Shown piece after piece: positions 1-8,677 of a stretch of DNA of 54,892 nt. The notes beneath the pieces were generated by a model. It was not told where the DNA came from, made no database searches, and worked only from the letters and a program-made list of their open reading frames with translations. The position numbers were made by a program, and so were the translations under genes. Positions within the stretch are counted from its first letter, which is position 1, and the number at the start of each line of letters is the position of its first letter. Location of the stretch: contig JACCER010000022.1 in NCBI GenBank assembly GCA_013416445.1, positions 1-54,892 of the forward strand. Reading direction: 5' to 3'. This stretch comes from Alcaligenaceae bacterium (GTDB lineage: Bacteria > Pseudomonadota > Gammaproteobacteria > Burkholderiales > Burkholderiaceae_B).

Positions 1-57
1 AAACAAAACAAAACTGCTTAAAAAAACTATACAAGCGCAGCGAGTTCGGCCGACGCC

Positions 58-125
58 CGGCTGTACGAGGCAGACGCGGAAACAAGCACGCCGTGCCGCA
101 CTGAGCTTCACCCACCCCGGACAAC
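58..125. repeat. Partial copy of a dispersed palindromic repeat
   Basis: A 46-bp stretch (58-103) is identical to 33037-33082, and the similarity continues to the GGACAAC end at 125. The second copy (32999-33105) is a full palindrome of about 107 bp. Here only the right half is recognisable; the sequence left of 58 does not match the expected left arm. It lies downstream of the MFS gene on the minus strand. It contains no credible gene. Confidence 0.75.
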
Positions 126-199
126 GTTGTTAAATACTTGCATCGAAAATGCAAATGAACCGCCTAAATGCCTGTCACACTGTATATATGCCAACTGTA

Positions 200-1417
200 T
201 TACGCGCCTTCGGTGCTGATCCGACCCACGGCTTTTTGCCGCCATGCCAGCCAGCCCAATAGCACCAGGACCACCGCCACCAGCGGGAATATCAGCACAT
301 TGATGGTATTCCACCCCGACGTATTAAGCAGTTGACCCGAACTGAATGAAGCGGCGGCAACCGTACCGAATACCAGGAAATCATTCAGCCCCTGCACCTT
401 GGCGCGTTCTGAAGGACGATAGCAGTCGGTCAACATGGCCGTTGCACCGATAAAGCCAAAGTTCCAGCCTACCCCCAGCAACACCAGCGAACCCCAAAAA
501 TGTAAAAGCTCAAGCCCGGCCAGTGCCATCAAGCCTGATGTACCGATTAGCACCAGGCCAATGGCAGTCATGCCATACTTGCCAAAACGCGCAATTAAAT
601 GACCGGTGAAAAAGCTGGGGGCGAACATTGCCAGCACATGCCATTGTATGCCTAGCGCCGCCTCGCCCACCGTGTACCCGCAACCTACCATGGCCATGGG
701 AGACGCCGTCATGATGAAGCTCATTAGGCCATAGGTGACGACCCCGGCTATCACTGAAACACTGAACTGGGGTGTGCGCGCGATTTCGCCTAAAGACCGT
801 GCCGGCATCGAGGTTGCGGCAGGCGCCGGCCCCGTCGTGCGAAACATGGCAATAATAGGTATGGCCAGGCAGGCCAGCGCTGCCTGGGCGAAGAAACTAC
901 CCGAAAATTGCGCCGCCGGCAGGGCGTCGCGGGTCCAGATGACCAGCTGCGGGCCTATGATGGCTGCAGCCAGCCCGCCTACCATGACTCGCGATATGGC
1001 CACGGAGCGCAGGCTGGGGGCCACCGCATCGGCTGCCGCAAAACGATAGCTTTGCACACAGGCGCCATAAAAACCCGCCATTGAAGTACCGATACAGAAC
1101 AGGACAAAGTCACCTTGCAGTATTGCCCAGGCGGCAACCAGGCCTGAAAGACTGCCCAATAAGGCGCCCATCAGGTAGGTGGCCCGCCTGCCCAGGCGTC
1201 GCATCAGGAGTGCGGCTGGAAGTGTGGACAGCGCCAGCCCTAGGTTGTAGAGGCTGACGGGTAGCGTGGACAAGGCAGGGTCTGATGCCAGCATCAGGCC
1301 AACAATGCCGCCTAGTGAAATAATGATGGGTGGCGAGGCGCCGCCCAGGGCCTGTGCGGCCATTAATACGCTGATACTGCGTCGTGCCTGCTTATCGGAG
1401 GAAGAGGTTGCTGTCAT
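200..1417 (-). CDS. MFS transporter
   Basis: A 405-residue protein of the major facilitator superfamily, an inner-membrane secondary transporter. Hydrophobic segments run along the whole length in a pattern fitting 12 membrane helices, with a longer polar central loop near residues 195-215. A short MRRLGRR basic loop after the second helix resembles the conserved cytoplasmic loop 2-3 motif of the family. The ATG start is followed directly by a short polar N-terminus and the first helix. The gene stands alone on the minus strand with a 295-bp upstream gap that carries one palindromic repeat. The substrate cannot be told from sequence; drug or metabolite efflux is the usual guess for stand-alone members. 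Confidence 0.85.
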   Translation of the reverse strand: MTATSSSDKQARRSISVLMAAQALGGASPPIIISLGGIVGLMLASDPALSTLPVSLYNLGLALSTLPAALLMRRLGRRATYLMGALLGSLSGLVAAWAILQGDFVLFCIGTSMAGFYGACVQSYRFAAADAVAPSLRSVAISRVMVGGLAAAIIGPQLVIWTRDALPAAQFSGSFFAQAALACLAIPIIAMFRTTGPAPAATSMPARSLGEIARTPQFSVSVIAGVVTYGLMSFIMTASPMAMVGCGYTVGEAALGIQWHVLAMFAPSFFTGHLIARFGKYGMTAIGLVLIGTSGLMALAGLELLHFWGSLVLLGVGWNFGFIGATAMLTDCYRPSERAKVQGLNDFLVFGTVAAASFSSGQLLNTSGWNTINVLIFPLVAVVLVLLGWLAWRQKAVGRISTEGA

Positions 1418-1625
1418 GGTGGCGCCTGCGCGAACAGTTTATGGTATGCCGCCAGCTTGTGCATGCAGGCGCGCATAGCGGAGCATTCTCCCACAGTTTG
1501 TTAAGAGAATGTATCGGCTTGCGACTATATTTTTGTGAAACCTGGCCTTTGTCTTGACCTTACCCTACTGTTGATATGTGTATTGCATCAGGTTCGATGG
1601 CGTTGCTTTTATATGATAGCGACGT

Positions 1626-1668
1626 TGCAGGTCGGATTACGCGCCTGGCAGCGCTAATCAGACCTGCA
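1626..1668. repeat. REP-like palindrome, copy 1
   Basis: The arms TGCAGGTCGGATTACGCGC and GCGCTAATCAGACCTGCA pair with one mismatch or bulge around a short CTGGCA loop. It is one of a family of dispersed palindromes in this window and sits in the gap between the MFS gene and the 182-aa protein. The rest of the 1418-1712 gap shows no gene. Confidence 0.8.
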
Positions 1669-1712
1669 AAGGCGTCAAGCAAGCGCTGTTCCGCCTAACC
1701 TGATAATGAATG

Positions 1713-2261
1713 CTAAAAATGCAGCTTGATGATTTCATTGAAGGCGGCTTCGGCCGACAAGCCGTTGCGCATCAGGTCGCTGATGGCGCCGGAATGCTTT
1801 TGTATGCCTTCGGGCAGCTCTTCGCGATTGGCTTTGAAGTAGGCGTATTTATCGTGTTCGACAGTGTCGATGACTTCCGCCACCGGCACATAGCTGGCGC
1901 GGCTGCTGGTGCTGCGCGGGCTGGCGCCTTCAGTGCTGGTGCGCGTGGCGCGTGGCCGGGGCGCTGCTTTGGCGCCACCGCCTTTTATCATGGTTTTGAC
2001 CGCATCCAGTGTGAACTCGGCTGATAATGTGTCGCTGATACTGCCGTTGGGGTTCAGGCTCATTAACAGGTTTTTCTTGTCAAACCCCATTTTTTTACCA
2101 GCCTTGTTTATGACCTGGTAGTTCGGACGCTGAGAGTGGCCGGGCAGTTCGAACTGTACGTTGGGGCCGTACGCTTCCATTCTTTCTAGGACGTCTTTCA
2201 GGAAATCTGTGCTCAGGGAGTCTAGGCTGCCATTCCAGCGTCTGCTTCTTTTCGTAGTCAA
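1713..2261 (-). CDS. Hypothetical protein, 182 aa
   Basis: I do not recognise this protein. It has an N-terminal part (about residues 1-92) rich in charged and polar residues, a low-complexity Arg/Ser/Thr/Ala/Pro linker (about 93-124), and a mainly helical C-terminal part ending in NEIIKLHF. There is no signal peptide or membrane segment. The basic linker would suit a nucleic-acid-associated protein, but that is only a guess. The start used is TTG at 2261, with a purine-rich GGAAG about ten bases upstream; the first in-frame ATG would begin at residue 28 and give a shorter product. It lies 114 bp downstream of ureG on the same strand and may be read from the urease transcript, though nothing links it to urease function. 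Confidence 0.6.
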   Translation of the reverse strand: MTTKRSRRWNGSLDSLSTDFLKDVLERMEAYGPNVQFELPGHSQRPNYQVINKAGKKMGFDKKNLLMSLNPNGSISDTLSAEFTLDAVKTMIKGGGAKAAPRPRATRTSTEGASPRSTSSRASYVPVAEVIDTVEHDKYAYFKANREELPEGIQKHSGAISDLMRNGLSAEAAFNEIIKLHF

Positions 2262-2375
2262 GATGAGTTACTTCCAATACTGTTATCTAAATCTGGGGGT
2301 GTATTTTACGCCTAGTTAGGGGAAAACCCGAGGACTTTGAAAATATTGGCGCCAGTGTTGCATGTCGTCTGCAAA

Positions 2376-3038
2376 TCAAGCCGTGGCATTCAGCAAACCT
2401 TCCCTTTCAATGAACTCGATTACCTGGTCTACGCCGCTGCCGTTTTTGATGCTGCCCATGATGAAGGGGCGCTCTCCACGCATACGCCTGGTGTCTTGTT
2501 CCATCACTTCCAGAGATGCACCCACATAAGGCGCGAGATCGGTTTTATTGATTACCAGGAGGTCAGACTTGGTGATGCCTGGACCGCCTTTGCGGGGAAT
2601 TTTTTCGCCAGCGGCGACATCAATGACATATAAAGTGAGGTCGGAGAGTTCAGGGCTGAAGGTGGCAGCCAGGTTGTCGCCGCCTGACTCAACGAAAACG
2701 ATATCGGCATTGGGGAACTTGCCCAGCATACGGTCTATTGCTTCGAGATTGATGGAGGCGTCTTCGCGTATGGCGGTATGCGGGCAGCCGCCGGTTTCAA
2801 CGCCCATGATGCGTTCGGCGGGCAGGGCGCCGGAAATCGTCAGCAGGCGCTGGTCTTCTTTGGTGTAGATGTCGTTGGTGATAGCGATAATGTCGTACTT
2901 TACAGACATTTTCTTGCATAGCATTTCGAGCAGGGTGGTTTTCCCCGACCCTACCGGGCCGCCTACGCCTATGCGCAGTACTGGCAGCGACTTGGTGCGC
3001 AGTGGCGCGGAAGAAGAGGATGGTGCAAGGGTGGGCAT
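2376..3038 (-). CDS. ureG: Urease accessory GTPase UreG
   Basis: UreG is the SIMIBI-class GTPase that couples GTP hydrolysis to nickel delivery into apo-urease, together with UreD, UreF and UreE. The 220-residue product shows the P-loop GPVGSGKT near residues 26-33, the invariant metal-binding CPH motif, the VESGGDN switch region, and the NKTD guanine-specificity motif. Length is typical of the family. It is the last gene of the urease operon, nine bases after ureF. The first about 20 residues (Ser/Pro/Ala-rich) are longer than in minimal homologues but harmless. Confidence 0.97.
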   Translation of the reverse strand: MPTLAPSSSSAPLRTKSLPVLRIGVGGPVGSGKTTLLEMLCKKMSVKYDIIAITNDIYTKEDQRLLTISGALPAERIMGVETGGCPHTAIREDASINLEAIDRMLGKFPNADIVFVESGGDNLAATFSPELSDLTLYVIDVAAGEKIPRKGGPGITKSDLLVINKTDLAPYVGASLEVMEQDTRRMRGERPFIMGSIKNGSGVDQVIEFIEREGLLNATA

Positions 3039-3047
3039 GGTGCGACC

Positions 3048-3737
3048 TCAAGAGCGAAATAGACGGGAATATTGGGTTTCGTGTCGGGACGACAGTATGG
3101 CGAACTGGGGCGCCAGCGTATAGACCCGTGGGGGCTGATGTGCAGCACGGTGCAGGGCCTCGGCACAGGCTGCGGGTATGTGCTGGCGCACGCGGTTTAT
3201 GATGCGCTGGCCAGCCATTTGCCCCAGCGGTACGGTTTTAATGGCTGCCATGACCTGGTTTTCGAGCCAGCAAAAAATATAAGCAGCCAGTCCGGCATTT
3301 TTGTCAATGTCCAAGGCATGGGCGGCATAGGCATGGGCGGTGGGCAAGGTAACGATGTCCAGGGCGACCAGGTGCTGGCGTGCACGGGCATCGCCCCAAT
3401 CCAGGTCGGTCGCCAGCTTCACCAGCGACCAGCCCATTTGTTCGGTTTCTTGGCGTATTTCCTGGGTTTCACGCGAGGCGTGGAACCAGTTGTTCCAGTG
3501 CTCGAGGTGGGCTAAGTTGGCCTGGCGCCAGCCATCGAACAGCAGGGCCCATATCGGCGCTTCGCATTGTGCAATGACCAGTTCCAGCTGCTGTTGTATC
3601 CACAGGGTGGCACTGGCCTCGTCGCTGACGATATTCAGGTCGACAGCGGCTTCAAAACCTTGTGAATAGCTATAGCCGCCTATGGGCAGGGCAGGCGACG
3701 CAAGCTGCAGCAGGGCGGTAAGCTGACCGGTTTCCAT
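3048..3737 (-). CDS. ureF: Urease accessory protein UreF
   Basis: An all-helical urease maturation factor that bridges UreD-bound apo-urease to UreG and is thought to gate GTP hydrolysis. The 229-residue product begins with the family hallmark LLQLASPALPIGGYSYSQG and continues with the expected W-rich helices. Start is ATG at 3737. It sits between ureE (nine-base gap) and ureG (nine-base gap), so it is certainly co-transcribed. In some Bordetella genomes ureE and ureF are fused; here they are separate genes. Confidence 0.96.
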   Translation of the reverse strand: METGQLTALLQLASPALPIGGYSYSQGFEAAVDLNIVSDEASATLWIQQQLELVIAQCEAPIWALLFDGWRQANLAHLEHWNNWFHASRETQEIRQETEQMGWSLVKLATDLDWGDARARQHLVALDIVTLPTAHAYAAHALDIDKNAGLAAYIFCWLENQVMAAIKTVPLGQMAGQRIINRVRQHIPAACAEALHRAAHQPPRVYTLAPQFAILSSRHETQYSRLFRS

Positions 3738-3746
3738 ATTTTCTGC

Positions 3747-4427
3747 TTACTTGTTCGTATGCTTGTGGTGATGGTGCCCAGGATGCGCGCAGTTGTCGTG
3801 ATCGTGGTCATGGGAGTGATGGTCATGGCCATGACTGTGATGCGCATGATTGTCGTGGCCGTGGCCATGCAGTTGCCTGCCATGATCGTGCACCGGCGTG
3901 GCCGGGTCTGAGTGTGCATCGTAGGCGGCCTGCGCCAAAGCGTAGTCTTCGGCGAAGGTGTCGTCGTGGCCGTGCTTGTGGCCGCCACCGTAGGCGCCCG
4001 CGTCGGGTTCAAATGGCTGTTCTACCTGGGTGACGTTAACGCCGCCCAATTGGCGCAGCATATCGACCAGTACAGGGTCGTATTCGAGCTGCAGGTAATC
4101 GGGCCCGACTTCAAGCAAGATATGACGGTTGCCCAAGTGGTAGGCGGCTCGCGTCAGTTGCTGCGGACTTTGCTGTGCCACCACCCGGAGTACAGGTTCG
4201 GCGGCAGCATGAACCAGAATGAACTTGCCGTCGTCGGCGACAAGGATGTCGCCGTGGCGCAGGATAGTGCCCTGATTCAGGATCAGGCCGACTGCCTCGC
4301 CGGTGTCCAGGGTGATTTTGTGGCGGCTGCGACGCCGTTGTTCGAAAGACAGCACCGCCTTGGGGGCGTTGGTGATAAGCGCTATGGCAAGGTTTACGCC
4401 GTGCAAGTGTTTTTTAATAATACGCAT
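3747..4427 (-). CDS. ureE: Urease nickel metallochaperone UreE with His-rich tail
   Basis: UreE binds nickel and hands it to UreG for insertion into urease. The 226-residue product starts at ATG 4427, two bases after the ureC stop; an upstream in-frame start would run into ureC. The N-terminal peptide-binding domain and central metal-binding domain (including GNRH in the conserved position) are followed from about residue 150 by an exceptional tail with roughly 25 histidines in about 75 residues, in HGH, HDH and HHHH runs. Such tails store or concentrate nickel in several species. The order ureC-ureE-ureF-ureG is standard. Confidence 0.95.
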   Translation of the reverse strand: MRIIKKHLHGVNLAIALITNAPKAVLSFEQRRRSRHKITLDTGEAVGLILNQGTILRHGDILVADDGKFILVHAAAEPVLRVVAQQSPQQLTRAAYHLGNRHILLEVGPDYLQLEYDPVLVDMLRQLGGVNVTQVEQPFEPDAGAYGGGHKHGHDDTFAEDYALAQAAYDAHSDPATPVHDHGRQLHGHGHDNHAHHSHGHDHHSHDHDHDNCAHPGHHHHKHTNK

Positions 4428-4429
4428 GA

Positions 4430-6145
4430 CTAGAATAAAAAGTAACGTTGCGCCATAGGCAGTATTTTTGCGGGTTCGCAACTCAGTAATTTGCCGTCAG
4501 CCATGACTTCGTAGGTTTCCGGGTCAACAGTAATGTTGGGCAGCCAGTGGTTGTGTACCATGTCTTGCTTGCCTATATTGCGGCAGCCATAAACGCCTTC
4601 CAGGGTCTTGGTCAGGCCCAGGTCTTGTATGGCAGGGTTGCTCATGCCGGCTTGCGACAAGAAGGTGAGCGAGGTTTTCAGGGCCTGGCCGTAGCTGGCC
4701 CACATGGGGCGAAAGTGCACGGGTTGTGGCGTCGCAATGGAGGCGCCAGGGTCGCCCACGGCGGCGGCGGCGATCATGCCGCCCTTGAGCACCATGTTGG
4801 CCTTTACACCAAAAAACGCCGGCTTCCAGAACACCAGGTCGGCCAGTTTGCCAACTTCGACTGAACCCACTTTGTGGGCGATGCCGTGGGTTATGGCGGG
4901 ATTGATGGTGTATTTGGCTATATAGCGCTTGATGCGGTTGTTGTCGGCGCGGGCGCTGTCGCCTTCCAGTGCGCCTTGCTGCATTTTCATTTTGTCGGCG
5001 GTTTGCCAGGTGCGCAGCACGACTTCGCCCACGCGACCCATGGCCTGCGAGTCGGAACTCATGATGGAAAATGCGCCCAGGTCGTGCAATATGTCTTCGG
5101 CGGCGATGGTTTCGCGGCGGATGCGGCTTTCGGCAAAGGCGACGTCTTCTGCAATAGACGGGTTCAGGTGATGGCAGACCATCAGCATGTCGAGATGCTC
5201 GTCTATGGTGTTGACGGTATACGGCATGGTGGGGTTGGTGGATGCCGGTAGCACATTGGGCATGCCGGCCGCGCGGATGATATCGGGGGCATGCCCGCCA
5301 CCCGCGCCTTCAGTATGGAAGGAGTGTATGGTGCGACCCTTGAAAGCGTTGAAGGTATCTTCGACGAAGCCGGATTCGTTTAGGGTGTCGCTATGAATGG
5401 CGACTTGTATATCGGTTGCTTCGGCGACGGTAAGGCAGGTGTCGATAGACGAGGGTGAGCAGCCCCAGTCTTCGTGCAGCTTCAAGCCTATGGCCCCGGC
5501 TGTTATCTGTTCGTGCAAGGGGGCTGCGTGGCTGGCATTGCCTTTGCCCAACAGGCCTATGTTCATGGGGAAGGCGTCGAGCGCCGATAGCATGGAATAA
5601 ATATGCCAGGGCCCAGGCGTGCAGGTGGTGGCCATGGAGCTGGTCGTGGGCCCGGTGCCGCCACCTATCATGGTGGTGGTACCGGTAGCCAGGGCTTCTT
5701 GGATCTGGTCGGGGCAGATGAAGTGGATATGGGTATCGATGGCGCCGGCGGTAATGATCATGCCTTCGCCCGCGATGACCTCGGTGGCTGGGCCCACTAC
5801 GATGGTGATGCCGGGTTGAATGTCAGGGTTGCCGGCTTTGCCTATGCCTGAAATCAGCCCATTTTTAATGCCGATGTCGGCTTTGATTATACCGGTGATG
5901 GCGTCGATGATCAGGGCATTGGTTATGACGGTGTCGACGCAGTCGGCGCTTAGGCGCTGGCTTTGGCCCATGCCATCGCGTATGACTTTGCCGCCGCCAA
6001 AGGTGACTTCTTCACCAAAGACGGTGTAGTCTTTTTCGACTTCAGCCAATAATTGCGTGTCGGCCAGGCGGACGCGGTCGCCGACCCCATTGACTACCGT
6101 TGGCCCATACATTTCAGTGTAGGCACGACGTGAAATCATGACCAT
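4430..6145 (-). CDS. ureC: Urease alpha subunit UreC
   Basis: Catalytic subunit of urease (urea plus water to ammonia and carbamate), cytoplasmic, carrying the di-nickel site. The 571-residue product is full length. Visible active-site elements are HIH in the DTHIHF motif, the lysine of GLKLHEDW that becomes carbamylated, the mobile-flap MVCHHLN with its Cys-His pair, [15 protein letters not shown], and [10 protein letters not shown] with the nickel-ligand Asp. Its ATG overlaps the ureB TAA by one base (TAATG), indicating translational coupling, and ureE follows after two bases. Confidence 0.98.
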   Translation of the reverse strand: MVMISRRAYTEMYGPTVVNGVGDRVRLADTQLLAEVEKDYTVFGEEVTFGGGKVIRDGMGQSQRLSADCVDTVITNALIIDAITGIIKADIGIKNGLISGIGKAGNPDIQPGITIVVGPATEVIAGEGMIITAGAIDTHIHFICPDQIQEALATGTTTMIGGGTGPTTSSMATTCTPGPWHIYSMLSALDAFPMNIGLLGKGNASHAAPLHEQITAGAIGLKLHEDWGCSPSSIDTCLTVAEATDIQVAIHSDTLNESGFVEDTFNAFKGRTIHSFHTEGAGGGHAPDIIRAAGMPNVLPASTNPTMPYTVNTIDEHLDMLMVCHHLNPSIAEDVAFAESRIRRETIAAEDILHDLGAFSIMSSDSQAMGRVGEVVLRTWQTADKMKMQQGALEGDSARADNNRIKRYIAKYTINPAITHGIAHKVGSVEVGKLADLVFWKPAFFGVKANMVLKGGMIAAAAVGDPGASIATPQPVHFRPMWASYGQALKTSLTFLSQAGMSNPAIQDLGLTKTLEGVYGCRNIGKQDMVHNHWLPNITVDPETYEVMADGKLLSCEPAKILPMAQRYFLF

Positions 6146-6450
6146 TACAGTGCTCCCATGATGTCGCCGTTAAAGCCGTAAACCATGCGGTCGCCCGCCA
6201 GCGCCACCAGTTCGACGGTGCGTTTTTGGCCTGGTTCGAAGCGCACGGCAGTGCCTGAGGCGATATTCAGGCGAAAGCCGCGCGCTGCCGCGCGGTCGAA
6301 GTGCAAGGCGGTGTTGACTTCGGCAAAATGGTAATGAGAACCGACCTGCACCGGACGATCGCCAGTATTGATGACATCGATCAAACAGGTGCTGCGCCCG
6401 ACGTTCAGTTCGATATCGCCGGGCTCGGCAAGAGTTTCACCAGGGATCAT
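6145..6450 (-). CDS. ureB: Urease beta subunit UreB
   Basis: Structural beta subunit of urease, 101 residues from the ATG at 6450 (starting MIPGE, the normal family start). The open frame extends upstream by 37 codons, but that part is unrelated to UreB. Conserved features include the VGSHYHF stretch and the C-terminal [11 protein letters not shown]. It overlaps ureC by one base. It is separated from ureA by ureJ, an arrangement seen in Bordetella-type operons. Confidence 0.97.
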   Translation of the reverse strand: MIPGETLAEPGDIELNVGRSTCLIDVINTGDRPVQVGSHYHFAEVNTALHFDRAAARGFRLNIASGTAVRFEPGQKRTVELVALAGDRMVYGFNGDIMGAL

Positions 6451-6494
6451 AGTGCGTGTCCTGTAGGGGTAAAGGCGCTGTGCATGGATGTTGT

Positions 6495-7112
6495 TCAGGC
6501 AGCGGCAAATAGAACTACGCCGTAGGCAGCAATGCCAGCGCCCACCAGACGGGTCAGCCACTGACTGCGTTGTTTAAGGGCAAAGCCGCTGGCCAGGCCG
6601 GCCAGGTGCAGGGCCAGGGTGCTGAGCATGAAGCCGGCAATGAATACGCTGGCGCTTGCGCCCACCGGTAATTCGGCGCCGTGCGCCAGGCCATGGAACA
6701 AGGCAAAAAACCCGACCAGCGCGGCGCCAGCCCATTTGGGCAGGGCCAGGCGGCTGGCAAGCAATAGTCCCAGCACGAACAACGACGCCATGATGACAGG
6801 CTCGATGGCAGGCAGACGCAGGCCGGCTACCCCGGCCAGGGCGCCAATCAGCAGCAGGCACAGAAAGCTGACAGGAGTCCAGATGGCCTGCCTGAAGGTT
6901 TGATGTGTCAGGGCCGCCCACATGCCGACCGCCAGCATGGCGAGCAGGTGATCGAAGCCGGTCAGGGGGTGCAGCAACCCAGCTGCGAATATATTCCCGG
7001 TGATTTCGTGTTCGTGCCCAGGGTGGGCAATGGCGGCGCCAGCCAGCAGGGTCAGCCCGATGGCGCCCGTGGCGCGAACAGCGAAAGAGCAAAGAGGATT
7101 ACGTGTAGACAT
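6495..7112 (-). CDS. ureJ: HupE/UreJ family nickel permease-like protein
   Basis: Inner-membrane protein of the HupE/UreJ family, believed to move nickel (or in related groups cobalt) for metalloenzyme assembly. The 205-residue product starts at ATG 7112, preceded by TAGGAA; a TTG two codons upstream is less likely. It has an N-terminal signal-like helix, then the family hallmark HPGHEHE, then GFDHLLAM, and six or so hydrophobic segments including the FHGLAHGAE motif. It lies inside the urease operon between ureA and ureB, which supports a nickel role. Confidence 0.92.
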   Translation of the reverse strand: MSTRNPLCSFAVRATGAIGLTLLAGAAIAHPGHEHEITGNIFAAGLLHPLTGFDHLLAMLAVGMWAALTHQTFRQAIWTPVSFLCLLLIGALAGVAGLRLPAIEPVIMASLFVLGLLLASRLALPKWAGAALVGFFALFHGLAHGAELPVGASASVFIAGFMLSTLALHLAGLASGFALKQRSQWLTRLVGAGIAAYGVVLFAAA

Positions 7113-7155
7113 ATGCAATTCCTAGGTAGAGAGCGGGTGCTGTAGTGACGGGAAG

Positions 7156-7458
7156 TCAGATAATGGGGTGGTGCACGGTGATGAGCTTGGTGCCATCAGG
7201 AAAGGTGGCCTCCACTTGAATGTCGGAGATCATTTCGGGTATGCCTTCCATGACATCGTCGCGAGTCAGGATGGTGGTGCCATAGTGCATCAGGTCGGCG
7301 ACGCTGCGGCCATCGCGTGCGCCTTCCATGAGCGCCGCTGTAATCAGCGCAATGGATTCCGGGTAATTGAGTTTGACGCCGCGAGCTTTGCGCCGTTCGG
7401 CCAGCAGGGCGGCTGTAAAAATAAGCAATTTGTCTTTTTCGCGAGGGGTGAGATCCAT
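7156..7458 (-). CDS. ureA: Urease gamma subunit UreA
   Basis: Small structural subunit of urease, 100 residues, full length. It starts [17 protein letters not shown] and retains the family-conserved [10 protein letters not shown] and [18 protein letters not shown] blocks. It follows ureD by 36 bases. With UreB and UreC it forms the (alpha-beta-gamma)3 holoenzyme. Confidence 0.98.
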   Translation of the reverse strand: MDLTPREKDKLLIFTAALLAERRKARGVKLNYPESIALITAALMEGARDGRSVADLMHYGTTILTRDDVMEGIPEMISDIQVEATFPDGTKLITVHHPII

Positions 7459-7494
7459 TGCTCGATTCCTTGTGTGTAACGCCTATTTCAAAAG

Positions 7495-8349
7495 CTAGGT
7501 ATTCCATAGGCGCAGGTATGCGCCATCTGTGTTTAGTATTAAGGGGCGCAACCGCATCCATAATGCGATGAATAAATGTTTGATATCTTGCACATGGGTG
7601 GCCAGAACGCGAATCAGGCTCAGCCCCTGGTCGTGCTTTTGCGGCATGTGGGTAAGCCCGGCGCGTATATGGTCATTCCAGGGTAAGCATAATGCCAATT
7701 GATCAGTTTGTTCAGTGTTCAGGGCAGGCCCGAATGCCCATAACGTTGCCATGGCTGGAAAGCCCGCCCAGCCATTGCCGCTAGTGCGCAAAGGGCTGTC
7801 GGCACATAGCTCGCCAGCATCGAGCCATATGGGTTTATCGTCCAGCGATAGTTCAGTGTTCAAGAGTATACGGCCTTCGTCCCAGTGGCTGGCCTTGCAG
7901 ATGCTGCCCAATTGGGTGATCTCCCAGCCTATAGTGCGGGCGCCGGTTCGCAGGTGTAAATGGGTGCTGTTCGAGGCATTGGCCTGCTCGAAGAAAATAT
8001 TTTCTTGCGGCAGCCAGTCCAGGCAAGCGCCGGCAGCCAGGTGCAGATGCACGTTTTGCGCCGAGTGACGACGATTGGCTTTATACCAGCGGGTAGCGCC
8101 TGGTGTGCTTAGCAAGGCATGGGCTCCGGGGTGCACATTGACGTCGATGGACAAGACATCGCCGCCGGCAATGCCCGATGGCGGGTGCAGTATCGTGACA
8201 TGGCAGACTTCGGGACCCTCAGGGTACAAGGCCTTCTGGACCAACAATGGGCCTTGGTGCCTGCGCTCTGATAGTACGGTTTTTTGTGGGCCCTGCCGCG
8301 TGAACGAGAGCCGCAGGGTAGCGTGCCATTCATTCGTGGATGCGTTCAT
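7495..8349 (-). CDS. ureD: Urease accessory protein UreD
   Basis: Urease maturation scaffold that binds the apo-enzyme and provides the tunnel through which nickel reaches the active site. The 284-residue product has the family features HPPSGIAGGDVL near residue 55, TPGATRWYK near 82, and LDWLPQENIFFEQA near 110. It is the first gene of the operon and is divergently oriented from the glucan synthase gene, so the urease promoter should lie in 8350-8500. Confidence 0.95.
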   Translation of the reverse strand: MNASTNEWHATLRLSFTRQGPQKTVLSERRHQGPLLVQKALYPEGPEVCHVTILHPPSGIAGGDVLSIDVNVHPGAHALLSTPGATRWYKANRRHSAQNVHLHLAAGACLDWLPQENIFFEQANASNSTHLHLRTGARTIGWEITQLGSICKASHWDEGRILLNTELSLDDKPIWLDAGELCADSPLRTSGNGWAGFPAMATLWAFGPALNTEQTDQLALCLPWNDHIRAGLTHMPQKHDQGLSLIRVLATHVQDIKHLFIALWMRLRPLILNTDGAYLRLWNT

Positions 8350-8677
8350 GGGAGTAGGGCTCGGTTGATTTATGTAGTGGCTTGTTTCTAAAAGAGTTTA
8401 GAAGCCGAGGGCTGAATTTTACGCGAGACGGACTGAGTCGACAAATGCCGGGTCGGCACGCGGTTTGCTGTTAGTGACCGTCTGGTGCCGTTTACCAGTG
8501 TTCACTTTTTTTTAAGCAATGGCGCGTATGCTTGAAGTTGTTGCCTGGCGCAGCACCATTGTCACTCAAAGGAGTCGTCCATGGTTGAACGTATGTCGTT
8601 TTTCCGCAGGAAAACTCAAGCATCCACCTATGCCTTGCCCCGCTGGATGGGCATGGTTTTGGTTTAAGAAGCACGTG
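8350..8677. promoter_or_regulatory. Divergent intergenic region urease / glucan synthase
   Basis: About 330 bases between the divergent starts of ureD and the glucan synthase gene. It must carry both promoters, but I could not pick convincing -35/-10 pairs. It also holds a 28-codon open frame with a strong ribosome-binding site (8581-8667), listed separately. Confidence 0.5.
8581..8667 (+). CDS. Short upstream ORF with strong RBS
   Basis: A 28-codon frame, MVERMSFFRRKTQAS..., preceded by AAAGGAG seven bases before its ATG, the best ribosome-binding site in this region. It ends with TAA ten bases before the chosen start of the giant glucan synthase and lies in a different frame from it. It could be a leader peptide coupling translation into the large gene, or the true beginning of that gene followed by a frameshift. 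The peptide has a basic front and a hydrophobic end (MGMVLV). Confidence 0.4.
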   Translation: MVERMSFFRRKTQASTYALPRWMGMVLV

